This document shows positions 1 through 8,426 of a stretch of DNA of 18,856 nucleotides, one piece after another (position 1 is the first letter of the stretch; every line of letters starts with the position of its first letter). Origin of the DNA: Oehlia diaphana (Eukaryota > Glomeromycota > Glomeromycetes > Glomerales > Glomeraceae). The notes under the pieces were generated by a model. That model was given only the letters and a program-made list of their open reading frames with translations. It was not told where the DNA came from and did not search any database. The position numbers were made by a program, and so were the translations under genes. Where the stretch lies: the NCBI GenBank assembly GCA_003833135.1, contig QZLH01000250.1, forward strand, positions 73,789 to 92,644, read 5' to 3'.

Positions 1-1251
1 ATGCGAAAGAATTATAAATTCTTTTTTAAATGTTAAAAAAAAAATGAATGATTACTTTTTATAGTTTTTTTACTTAATAAATAAATTACTATTTATGGTT
101 TAGATAGTTTTATTAATTTGGAAGTTGATCAAAATAATTTCGCACTATATTATCTATTAATTATATATATATATTTATATTAATTTAATTACGTCATATA
201 TAAATAATTACGTTATACGTAAATAATTACGTATTTACGTATTTTTCAAGTAATCTGGTAATTAATTACCAGGATTACGAATTACGTATTTATACGAAAA
301 TACTGAATTACCAGGCCATGTATACTTCACTATACTCTAGATAATAAAATTAGTTTAATAAAAAATAAAAAAAAAACTTTTAAAAATCTTATATCATAGT
401 TTATATTTTAATTTAATATATATTTTACAGAAAAAAAAAGAGGAACTAAAGTTAAAAATAAATAAAAAATAATTTTTCTTATAAATAAAAAATATTTATT
501 TATTTTTTCTTTTACTTACTATTTAAAAATAATCACTTTATATATTTACAAGCTTATTTAACTCATTTAACGAAAAAGTTATTGAAAAGTAATTGAAAAG
601 TAATTGACAATAATTATTGTTGTTTTTAAATATAATTTAAAAATTTTTTTTTATTTTTTGATAAATTCAGATCATCTGAACATGTAACACATATTTAATT
701 TAGATTGTGAAATACAATTTTTGTTAAGTGAATAAATTTTTATAAAAATCTTAATTTTGGCTAATTCTACAGATTAGCGGATATAAAAATTTTATAGTGA
801 TTTTTATTAAAAATAAATATTATTTTATTACAATAAAAAATTTTATATAAAATATAAAATTTTTTTCAATGTTTATAATTAAAAATTTATTATTCTTATA
901 TTTTTTTTATTTTTTATTTATATGATTTTTATATAATAAATTAAACTTTTATATAGTATTTGCAAATATTTTTTTTATATACAGTATATTATTAAAAAAG
1001 TTAATATTTTAGTTGTTTAATAGAAATTATAATTATAAATAAATAAAAAAATTGTTTTAAATTATATTTAAAAGTAATAATAAGTAAGAGTCAGGATATA
1101 TATTAGCTAATTTTTTAGGAGGTGAAAGGTTAAACATAAAATTAAATATTTTTATTAGTTAAAATTAATATTATATATATAAATGAATATTATTAATTAA
1201 AAAAAATTATATTTGAAGATGAAGCTTCTTATAAAACTAATATTAGCTAAT
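1..1251. other. AT-rich sequence without a recognisable gene
   Basis: This stretch is extremely A+T rich, with long homopolymer runs and stops in all frames. I see no coding potential, tRNA or rRNA. Apart from the TTACGT-rich palindromic patch listed separately, the only structure is small, such as an imperfect 15-base palindrome TTCAGATCATCTGAA near 666-680. It lies just outside the left terminal repeat of the large transposon-like unit. Confidence 0.6.
186..320. repeat. TTACGT-rich patch with an 18-bp perfect palindrome
   Basis: The hexamer TTACGT or its complement recurs many times between 186 and 290. At 255-272 there is a perfect 18-base palindrome, CTGGTAATTAATTACCAG. Part of the same arm, TTACCAGG, returns near 307-315. 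This looks like the remains of a small foldback or MITE-like repeat, but no clear terminal repeats or target duplication could be set, so the limits are approximate. Confidence 0.4.
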
Positions 1252-1267
1252 CAGTCAGTGGTCATTT
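1252..1267 (+). repeat. Left terminal inverted repeat of the outer unit
   Basis: The sequence is CAGTCAGTGGTCATTT. It matches the complement of 12023-12038 at 15 of 16 positions, and similarity fades inward. The preceding four bases are TAAT. Confidence 0.55.
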
Positions 1268-1695
1268 TAAATCACTTGCCGATCACTATTTAAAATTTTG
1301 TGTAATATTAAAAATCATGAATGAACAGTCTAATACAATGTGATATTGCTTCAAGTAAACTACTAGAGAATCTTAAGAGCTTTTTAATCTAGAGATTTCT
1401 GGCTACTTATTTGTATATTTTTCTTTATAATATAATACTTGTACAAAAACTTTACATATAATCTACTTTTTCTCATTTTTTTGACCTTGATCTTGAGATG
1501 CTAGTTTATATTTTTCTCTTGATCTATTTTAAACATAAAAGTATACATATTTTTATAAGCACAATCGAATTATTTACTGACTAAAAAGCTGTTATAATAG
1601 TAAGTTTTGTAATTATTACACAATTTTTGATTCTATTACAAAAAAAATTAGTTATTCACTTATTTTTGCCATTTTAAAGAATTTATAATTTTTTT
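1268..1695. other. Subterminal and 3' non-coding part of the outer unit
   Basis: AT-rich DNA lies between the left terminal repeat and the stop of the minus-strand gene. No ORF or other element is visible. It would hold the 3' untranslated region and the poly(A) site of the decayed gene if that gene was once transcribed. Confidence 0.4.
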
Positions 1696-4545
1696 TTATT
1701 TGTCTTTATGATAATACCACCATTCTCGAACTCTTTTTATAGTCCAAACATCTGATAATTGCTCACAAATGCTGCCAATAGTATTATCTGGAAGTTTATC
1801 TTTATAAACTTTTAATATAAAAAGTATATCTGTTTCATCTTTAGTAGTGTAATGTCTACTACCTGTTGTTCTTCTTTTTTTAAATTGTGGCTTAGTTGTA
1901 TCAGGAGAATATGGTTCATTCAAATTAAATCTTCATTTATTAGAATTTTCAGCTATCATAATTTATACAGGTTTAGTAGGATTTATATGTTGATTTTCAA
2001 TTACTATTTTCTTTTCTCTTGCTTTTTTTGATTATAATCCTTTACTTTTGTTCTAATAACTCCAGCTGCTCCTCTTCCCTGTATATTTTTTCATTCTACT
2101 TCTAAAACTTCTTGAAAATACACTTTTTTAATTTGTTTTAGTCCATCCAGATAATATGCAATTAAATGATCAAGTTCTTCTTTATATATTTCTGTAAGAG
2201 GATACTTCTGAAATAATGGATGAGATAAAGGATTATTCATTTCAAAAATGGCAAGAAGATCATGTATAAGCTTTCACAGAGATTCTTTGTGTGATTTAAC
2301 AGCTCATTTATCACTTGAGATAGAATGATCCCCAAAATATTTACTTATTAAAAGATCAATTCTCTCTCTCTCATCTTGAATACCCTTAATTTGATCTTTA
2401 AGGTTCTTTTCATCTATCACGTTTCCATTAACATGTTATTTAATAAACTTCATTCTGAATGTCTCTAATGCTTTATCAAAATCAAAATAAATAGGACTGC
2501 ATTCTCAGGATTCTCATTAAAAACCTTGAAAGAACAATAATGATGTAATTTTTCTTCAAATTTAAGGTAGGTTGTTATGGTAGAAAGAAAATGAGCAATC
2601 GTTATTGTATAGTTAAAATTTTGCAGTACTTGCAAAAAGTGGACTATCTGCAAATAAAGTATTTTATTATAGATCAAAATTTTCAATACATATTACCATT
2701 TGATGGATTTTCCAAATTCTGGCCCATTTAAAGTACATATATCAAATCTTATCAATTATATAATAAATAAATACTTTTATATAGATTATATGTTTATTAT
2801 TTTTTTTTTATTTTTTTGTATACCTTAAGACAAATATTTTTATTGTTATCATCATCTATTATTTCAGAAGTTGTCATTCCATTATTATTTATATAGATAC
2901 TAATTACTATCACTACTGCTGTCCATATCAAATCAAGTACTCGTACTGTTGAATGATAATCAACAGTCATTTTAAATTTATCCAAAAATCGGATGCCCAA
3001 ACATGATGTTAAGCTTAATAACCTATAGTTAGAAATAAGACAATTAATACTGAATAGAAATCCTTGAACGTATATCATGCACTAAGGATTAGTCTTATTT
3101 TTGGCCATTTATCCTGATCTAATTAACTGGTGATAAATAGCTTCGTCTGCAATAATGTCCAGAAAAGAATGTTCATCTATGGAAAAATCTCCTTTATACA
3201 TTTTGGCAACTCGCAAAATTTCTTCATCTAAGTTCGGATTAGCATCTGACTCTAAAATTATAATATCAGGTGATAGTCCAAGGCATCCAGAATTCAATTT
3301 AAAAAGAATAGCACATTTAATAGTATCTGCGTCAAAATCTTTCTTGTAAATTAATTCACCATTAATTTTCTCAAAATCTAATAATTTGCCAATAATTTGT
3401 TAAAATCTTATCAAGATATCGTTAATATTTTCATTAATTCTGTATAATGAAGTCTCAGTTGTTAATTTCACAACAGGTTTTGGACTGTTTTCTATATTGA
3501 ATGGTAGATGGACTTGAAAAACTATCCTCAAAGTCGCATGTGAATTATCATAGGTAACATCATAAATGTTTTTGAATTTAAAACTCTTCTCCTTAAAATC
3601 AATATTATCAATAATCGCTAATTTTCAAATATTATTACTTTTAATTAAACGTTTTATAGGGTCTGATTTTTTCATTTGGTCTTTTGCAAATTTACGTTCA
3701 TGGTGATTTGTATGTGATGTTATATAACAAATATTTAGTAGTTAGTGAAAAAAATTCAGTAATCATAACATATAACCAAGACTTACTAGAATTTGAGGTA
3801 GCCAAATCTTTAAATAAGAAAAAGCTATATTTAATAGCATAGATGTATTAGATATGATTATTTTTATTATTTGATCTAAAATTATCTCTTTCATTGATTT
3901 TTGACTGTTTTTCCATTGCCAATTACATACTTTTGTTTTTCTTTGATATAATTTACCAATCATTTCAAAAAAAAAGTTATTCAAAAAATCTGAAAAAGCA
4001 TTGTAATATTCCTGAATGGTTTGTAGATATTCCAGAGTATTCTTATTCAGGTTGATTTCTAATTGTAAATTCATAATCTTTTTCCAAATTCACGTCCAAG
4101 TTACTTATAATCATTTATGCTCTCCTTATCCTTTTTTTAGAAATTTCCTTAAAAAGGTAATAAACTGGGAGGTTCATTAAGAAAAATTCTTTCTTCATTA
4201 TCTATTGTACTGATGGCAGAAGTAATGTTGCGACCAAAAGGTATTTCACAAAAAGTAAAAAGAATTTTAAAAGTGTTTGTTAAAATCCTTTTTTAGTTTT
4301 ATTATCTGTCATTTGTGCAATATTAATTAGCCAATTCTCTAAATATTTGAGTCCTTTTGTTATATCATTAGCATGTAACTTTTCAGTAATACATGTCTTA
4401 CCTTTTTTTTTCAGGGTGATGATGAATATAACCACCTAAATTTTCATAACATGAACAACAGATACATTGTTGCTACTTAATATCATCAAAAATCCATTTG
4501 CATATAGGTGGGCATACTTGTAACGCTTCACATAAATACTGCCCA
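1696..4545 (-). pseudogene. 3' (larger) part of decayed long gene of the outer unit, homeodomain-like C terminus
   Basis: The function is unknown. Following the minus strand with occasional frame changes gives a nearly continuous protein. A Cys/His-rich block starts at about 4545 (CGQYLCEALQVCPPIC, then a CxCC-x2-CY motif and HHH). A helical block follows at 4074-3763, then a long readable stretch at 3750-3109 with only two stops (one from a likely Trp codon). After a frameshift near 3110 comes KWPKIRLIL and a hydrophobic segment containing SCLGIRFLDKF and RVLDLIW (about 3100-2830). An intron-like donor (AAG/GTATAC) sits near 2827, and further helical pieces run to about 2030. The C-terminal 75 residues (1923-1696) end in WTIKRVREWWYYHK, which has the look of a homeodomain recognition helix. 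I recall similar long, repeated, uncharacterised proteins from Rhizophagus gene models, but this is unchecked memory. Stops and frameshifts show that this copy is dead. Confidence 0.6.
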
Positions 4546-4733
4546 CATCAAGAAATTTGTTTAGGCATAATTTAATGTAATATTTCAGAGGTGATGTAAA
4601 ATTTTGAAATATTACACTAAAAACATAATATTACAGAAGTTTACGTTCTTAAATTTAAATAATTATAGTAATTTGAAAATATCTCATTATTTACTGATCC
4701 AATCAAAATGATCTATAGCTCATTAAAATTAAC

Positions 4734-5359
4734 TAGGGTTCTGCAAAATATCCGATCTGATCCAATTCAATCCAGATCCGATCTGTCAAATCCGAATCGA
4801 ATTGGATATTTACTGACCTGCAGATCGGATTCAGATTTTAATTTTGAATCTGAAGTTCAGATTTGGATTTGAAATTATATAATCCGAATCTGTCAGATTG
4901 AATCTGAATCAGATCCGTTGAATCTGGATCAGATCATTATGATCTGATTACAAATGCAAAAAAAAATGCTAAAACTGATGGTTCTGGCATTTTTACTTGC
5001 AAAAACGCAAAATAAAATGCTGAAACTGATAGTTCCAGCATTTTTACTTGAAAAAACGCAAAAAAATGCCAAAACTAATGCTTCTGGCGTTTTTACTTGC
5101 AAAATGCAAAAAAAATGTCGGAACTATCAGTTTTGGCTTTTTTTTGCATTTGACCAAAATCGGATTCAGATCAGATTCAGATCGGATCAGATTTGAATTG
5201 GATCGGATTCAGATTTTAAATTCAGATCTACAGATCAGATTCGGATTTCAAATATAGATCTGAATTTCAGATCCAGATTTAAATTGATAGATCTGAATCT
5301 GATCAGATCAGATTGAAATCCAATAAAATCTGATCTGATCTGATCCGTGCAGAACCCTA
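4734..5359. mobile_element. hAT-type non-autonomous element, GATC-rich, 626 bp
   Basis: The ends are inverted copies of TAGGGTTCTGCA (4734-4745 and 5348-5359), fitting the hAT terminal pattern (C/T)A(A/G)NG. The flanks AAATTAAC (4726-4733) and TAATTAGC (5360-5367) agree at six of eight positions, as expected for an aged 8-bp hAT target duplication. The opposite arm of the surrounding foldback provides the empty site: there GGAATCAGCTC runs without interruption where this copy is split. The subterminal parts are crowded with ATCnGAT and GATCTGAT motifs on both sides, and the centre holds the tandem repeat listed separately. It encodes no protein; the two plus-strand ORFs here are repeat artefacts. 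Confidence 0.8.
4966..5152. repeat. Tandem repeat of 49-51 bp, about 3.7 copies
   Basis: Units start at ATGCT 4966, ATGCT 5017, ATGCC 5066 and ATGTC 5115. Each carries the series ATGCyrAAACT, then TTCyGGC, then ATTTTTACTTG and an A-rich tail with ACGCAAA. The last copy is partial and diverged. The array forms the core of the 626-bp hAT-type element and produces two meaningless open frames. Confidence 0.75.
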
Positions 5360-5705
5360 TAATTAGCTAATCAAAACGAATCAAATGGTAGTAAAATCAC
5401 ATCTTCACAGTTGATAGAATGCTTTATAGTATGCAATAAAGTTTTACATTAATAGAAAGTCATCTATTGAACTGAACGTAGAAATGTGATTTTATTACCA
5501 TTTGATTTGTCTTGATGAGCTGATTCCAATGAGCTATAGATCATTTTGATTGGATCAATAGATAATGAGATATTATCAAATTACTATAATTATTTAAATT
5601 TAAAAGCGTAAACTTTCGTAATATTATGTTTTTAGTGTAATATTTCAAAATTTTACATTACTTCCAAAATATTACACAAATTATGCCTAAAAAATTTTTC
5701 TGATG

Positions 5706-6107
5706 CAATACACAGCACTTGGATATTTTGTTTGTTTAATTTCCAAAAATGTAAAAATAAGTAATATATTTATTACATGAAATACAACAATGTTATTGAA
5801 TGATACCTTGATTGAAGTCTTTCACTTATTTATTCTGTGATTTATATAAGTACTTGTTATCGAATTGAAAGTGAGAGTCACACACTCCTAGTCTTGACAA
5901 CATGCCATCAATTTCTCTAATTGCTTCTCTATCAACTTATTACCACATACTAAATAAGTTTCGTAATTGTCTTATTTTGTTATTTCTTATTCATATCACT
6001 GAATTTTACCTTTAACAAAATCAATAATAACACATGGTGTAAATTCTATATTTTCTACATCATCTACATAATCTATAACATTATCTTGTTCTTCCTCATT
6101 TTTTACT
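5706..6107 (-). pseudogene. Middle part of decayed minus-strand gene of the outer unit
   Basis: Directly after the hAT insertion the minus strand reads an acidic segment KNEEEQDNVIDYVDDVENI, then EFTPCVIIDFVKGKIQ. After a short decayed stretch with two adjacent stops it reads VDREAIREIDGMLSRLGVCD and SHFQFDNKYLYKSQNK. A cysteine pair (CCISC, near 5795) begins a Cys-rich region that continues beyond the foldback element at 4545. Reading needs frame changes and several stops, so this is a pseudogene segment. It links the N-terminal exon at 11613-11453 to the larger 3' part, and the order and strand agree across both insertions. Confidence 0.6.
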
Positions 6108-6289
6108 AGGACTCTGATCAGTTTTGGTAATAACTGAACTGAACTGAACGGTTTTAATTTCAGAGCAGTTTTAGTTTTTTAATTTACTAAACTGAATTCT
6201 TTGGTAAATTTACCAATCGATTTCAGTAATTGCGGTTTTGATATCAGTTTTGCGATTTACTGATCCAAATTACTGAATTATCAAAAAAA

Positions 6290-6704
6290 CTTTACAGAAA
6301 CTTAACATTTTTAATCAATATAGAATTGATATCATTAAGTTTATCTTAACAGTATCATTTTGATATTATTTCAATATCATTTTAATATAGATTTAATATT
6401 GATATGATATCGAAATAAAATATTATCATTTTGATATCATTTCAATATTAAATTGATATCAAAATAATATCAAAATGATAATTAAAATGATATTAAAATG
6501 ATATCTTTAAATTAAACTTAAAGATGTTGTTTCGATGTTATTTCTATTATCATTTTGATATTATTTTAACATCGATTTAATATTGAAATGATATCGAAAT
6601 GATAATACTTTATTTCGATATCGTATCAATATTAAATCTATATTAAAATAACATCGAAATAATATCGAAATAATATCACTTGAAAACCTAAAGTTTCTGT
6701 AAAG
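6290..6704. mobile_element. GATATC-rich foldback element
   Basis: The ends pair as CTTTACAGAAACTT (6290-6303) and its complement (6691-6704). The interior is made almost wholly of variants of GATATCATTT, TTAATATTGATA and ATCGAAAT, and the left half pairs with the right half over long stretches. One pairing block of about 100 bases, around 6380-6485 with about 6555-6655, differs at only a few positions. It lies between the hAT left terminus and the transposase start and has no coding capacity. No target duplication could be fixed. Confidence 0.65.
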
Positions 6705-7588
6705 AAGTTAGTACAGTAATTTGATAATACAGATTGATTTTATCATTTAAATAATTTTTTTTTTCAGACATTTTTAACACTTTTTTTCTATCTAATATAA
6801 TTTTCCCTTCATTAATATTTTTTTAATATTTTAATTTTAATATAATAATGGTAGATTCAAAAACTGACTAGGAAGAAATGGAAGAAGAAATAGATGAAGA
6901 AAATCATGGAGATGAGCCTGAAGTCAGTGAAGTAGAAGAAGACAAAGAAAATGATACTAAGCTGTCTAGTCATAATACTAATAAGTAAAGTTAGGATTAG
7001 GGACATTTCAAATATAAAGACTCATTAAAAAAAGCTAAATGTGATTATTGTAAAATTTTAATCTGTTGTAATAAAGGCAGCACTACTAGACTGTCAAACC
7101 ATCTTAAGAGTAAACATAATATAATAAAAAATCAAGAAAAAAATTAACTCACAATACATGAAGTAGAGGTATGCTCCAGATGGATCTGGTCAATCCATCA
7201 TCCAAATGATCACATGACAGATCAATCCGGATTAAAAAAATCAGATCATCGGATTATCTGCGAATTGATTGGATTGATTATAATTCTGGCTGAAATTAAA
7301 TAATCGGCATAGAATTAGCCTTTTTGGGATATAAGTAATATTACACAAATCCAAAAAAGGCAATTTTGTTTCCCAGCAAAAATGAAATTTTGGATTTTAT
7401 AAGAAGTCAAAAAAGGAAATTTCACACTGATCATTTAATTTCAGCTGGAATTTATGATTAGATATTTAATTTTGTTACGTGATACATGGATATATCAATC
7501 ATATCCATTTATGGTGATACCCGTTCTACAAAAAACCAGTTTTTCTAAATTTAGTTTTCGGTCATGTAATATAAAATTTCCTAAAAAG

Positions 7589-8001
7589 AAGGTCGTCTAA
7601 AGCGGGGGCAAATCACGTGACTTCGGAAAAAAATTGTTTTCATAAAATAAAACTTTTTACCTTATATTCAATTATTCTAAACACACATCTTAAATGCATT
7701 TTTGCCTGCTCTGCAAGTTTACATAAAGCGCAGAGTAGGGTTTTGAATGCCATTTTTGATTTATTTGACTTTTTCAATTTTGTTATCCATTTTTGGATAT
7801 GATTGGCAAAGTTTCGTTCATTCATATGTAAAGTCAAAAACAATATTTAAAATCCACTTTTTTTCCTTAAGTAAACTTGCAAAGCAGATAAAAATACGCT
7901 TATATTATGATTTTAAAGTTTCTATTAATCTTTCTTTATAAAAAATTAATCTAATTAAAATTACACTGAATCACATGATTTGCCCCCGCTTTAGACGACC
8001 T
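7589..8001. mobile_element. Inverted-repeat element copy A (TIR AAGGTCGTCTAAAGCGG)
   Basis: The terminal repeats are about 30 bases: AAGGTCGTCTAAAGCGGG followed by GGCAAATCACGTGA on the left, and the near-perfect complement at about 7970-8001. CCTAAAAAG stands on both sides (7580-7588 and 8002-8010), a perfect 9-bp direct repeat of the size seen for MULE-type insertion. The inner arms also pair: a GCCTGCTCTGCAAGTTTAC motif near 7706 pairs with GTAAACTTGCAAAGCAG near 7871. The small ORFs across it are by-products of the palindrome. It encodes no transposase. Confidence 0.78.
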
Positions 8002-8010
8002 CCTAAAAAG

Positions 8011-8426
8011 GGAGTCGTCTAAAGCGGAGGCAAATCATGTGATTTGATATAATATAAGTGAACTAATTTTTTTTTATGAATCAAGTTTAACATAAACTTG
8101 AAAATCATAAAATAAGTTTATCTTAGCCTGCTCTACAAGTTTACTTAAAATTAAAAAGTAGATTTTGAATACTGGTTTTCACTTTATATATTAGTAAAGC
8201 TTTTTTGCTGATCACATCTAAAAATGAATAGACAAAAATGAAAAAGTTAAATAAATCGAAAACAGTATTCAAAACTCATTTTGTCATTCTAAGTAAACTT
8301 GCAAAGCAGGCTAAAATACACTTAGTATATATATTTAAAAAGTTGTGTATATATTGCGAAAAAATTTTTATTTAGTAAATAAATTTTTTTTGAAGTCACA
8401 TGATTTGCCTTCGCTTTAAACATCTT
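8011..8426. mobile_element. Inverted-repeat element copy B, head-to-tail with copy A
   Basis: The left end is GGAGTCGTCTAAAGCGGAGG, and the right end is the complement of AAGATGTTTAAAGCGAAGG, the same family as copy A. It begins immediately after the CCTAAAAAG that ends copy A and is followed by TCTAAAAAG (8427-8435), so the 9-bp repeat occurs three times: before A, between A and B, and after B. The inner arms again carry GCCTGCTCTACAAGTTTAC (about 8126) and GTAAACTTGCAAAGCAGGC (about 8293). It has no coding capacity. Confidence 0.75.

Larger units (their letters stand above)
4546..5705. mobile_element. Foldback (long inverted-repeat) element inside the minus-strand gene
   Basis: The left arm (4546-4733, continuing at 5360-5402) is the reverse complement of the right arm (5484-5705). 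Easily seen pairs are TTTAGGCATAATTT at 4560-4573, the shared stretch TGTAAAATTTTGAAATATTA, and GATCTATAGCTCATT at 4710-4724. Without the inner insertion at 4734-5359 the unit would be about 530 bp with arms of more than 200 bases and a loop of at most 80 bases. It separates the HQ codons of the host gene (near 5706 on the minus strand) from CGQYLCE (near 4545), so it inserted into coding sequence. Its exact ends are uncertain: the arms stay similar up to CATCA, and an A/T-rich near-repeat of about 11 bases may be the target duplication. It encodes no protein. Confidence 0.75.

Noticed and set aside
2465..3297. Minus-strand open frames of 62-93 codons taken as separate small genes
   Set aside because: They are pieces of the one long decayed minus-strand gene. 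Their ATGs are internal, and frameshifts and an intron explain the breaks (for example the frame change near 3110 that restores KWPKIRLIL).
3155..3349. Plus-strand 64-codon ORF
   Set aside because: It is antisense to the well-readable part of the minus-strand gene and has no support of its own.
4380..4545. Stand-alone zinc-finger gene starting with ATG at 4568 (MPKQIS)
   Set aside because: The ATG lies in the foldback arm, and the same ATGCCTAAA occurs in the other arm. The Cys-rich peptide is the continuation of the interrupted minus-strand gene.
4954..5257. Two overlapping plus-strand ORFs (80 and 69 codons)
   Set aside because: They translate the tandem 49-51-bp repeat and GATC-rich DNA. 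The periodic peptide is a by-product.
6290..6704. CRISPR-like or satellite array
   Set aside because: Repeats are irregular permutations without fixed unit and spacer lengths and are arranged as an inverted repeat. The host is a eukaryote.
7617..7941. Three ORFs on both strands
   Set aside because: They lie wholly inside the inverted-repeat element copy A, and opposite-strand frames mirror each other because of the palindrome.
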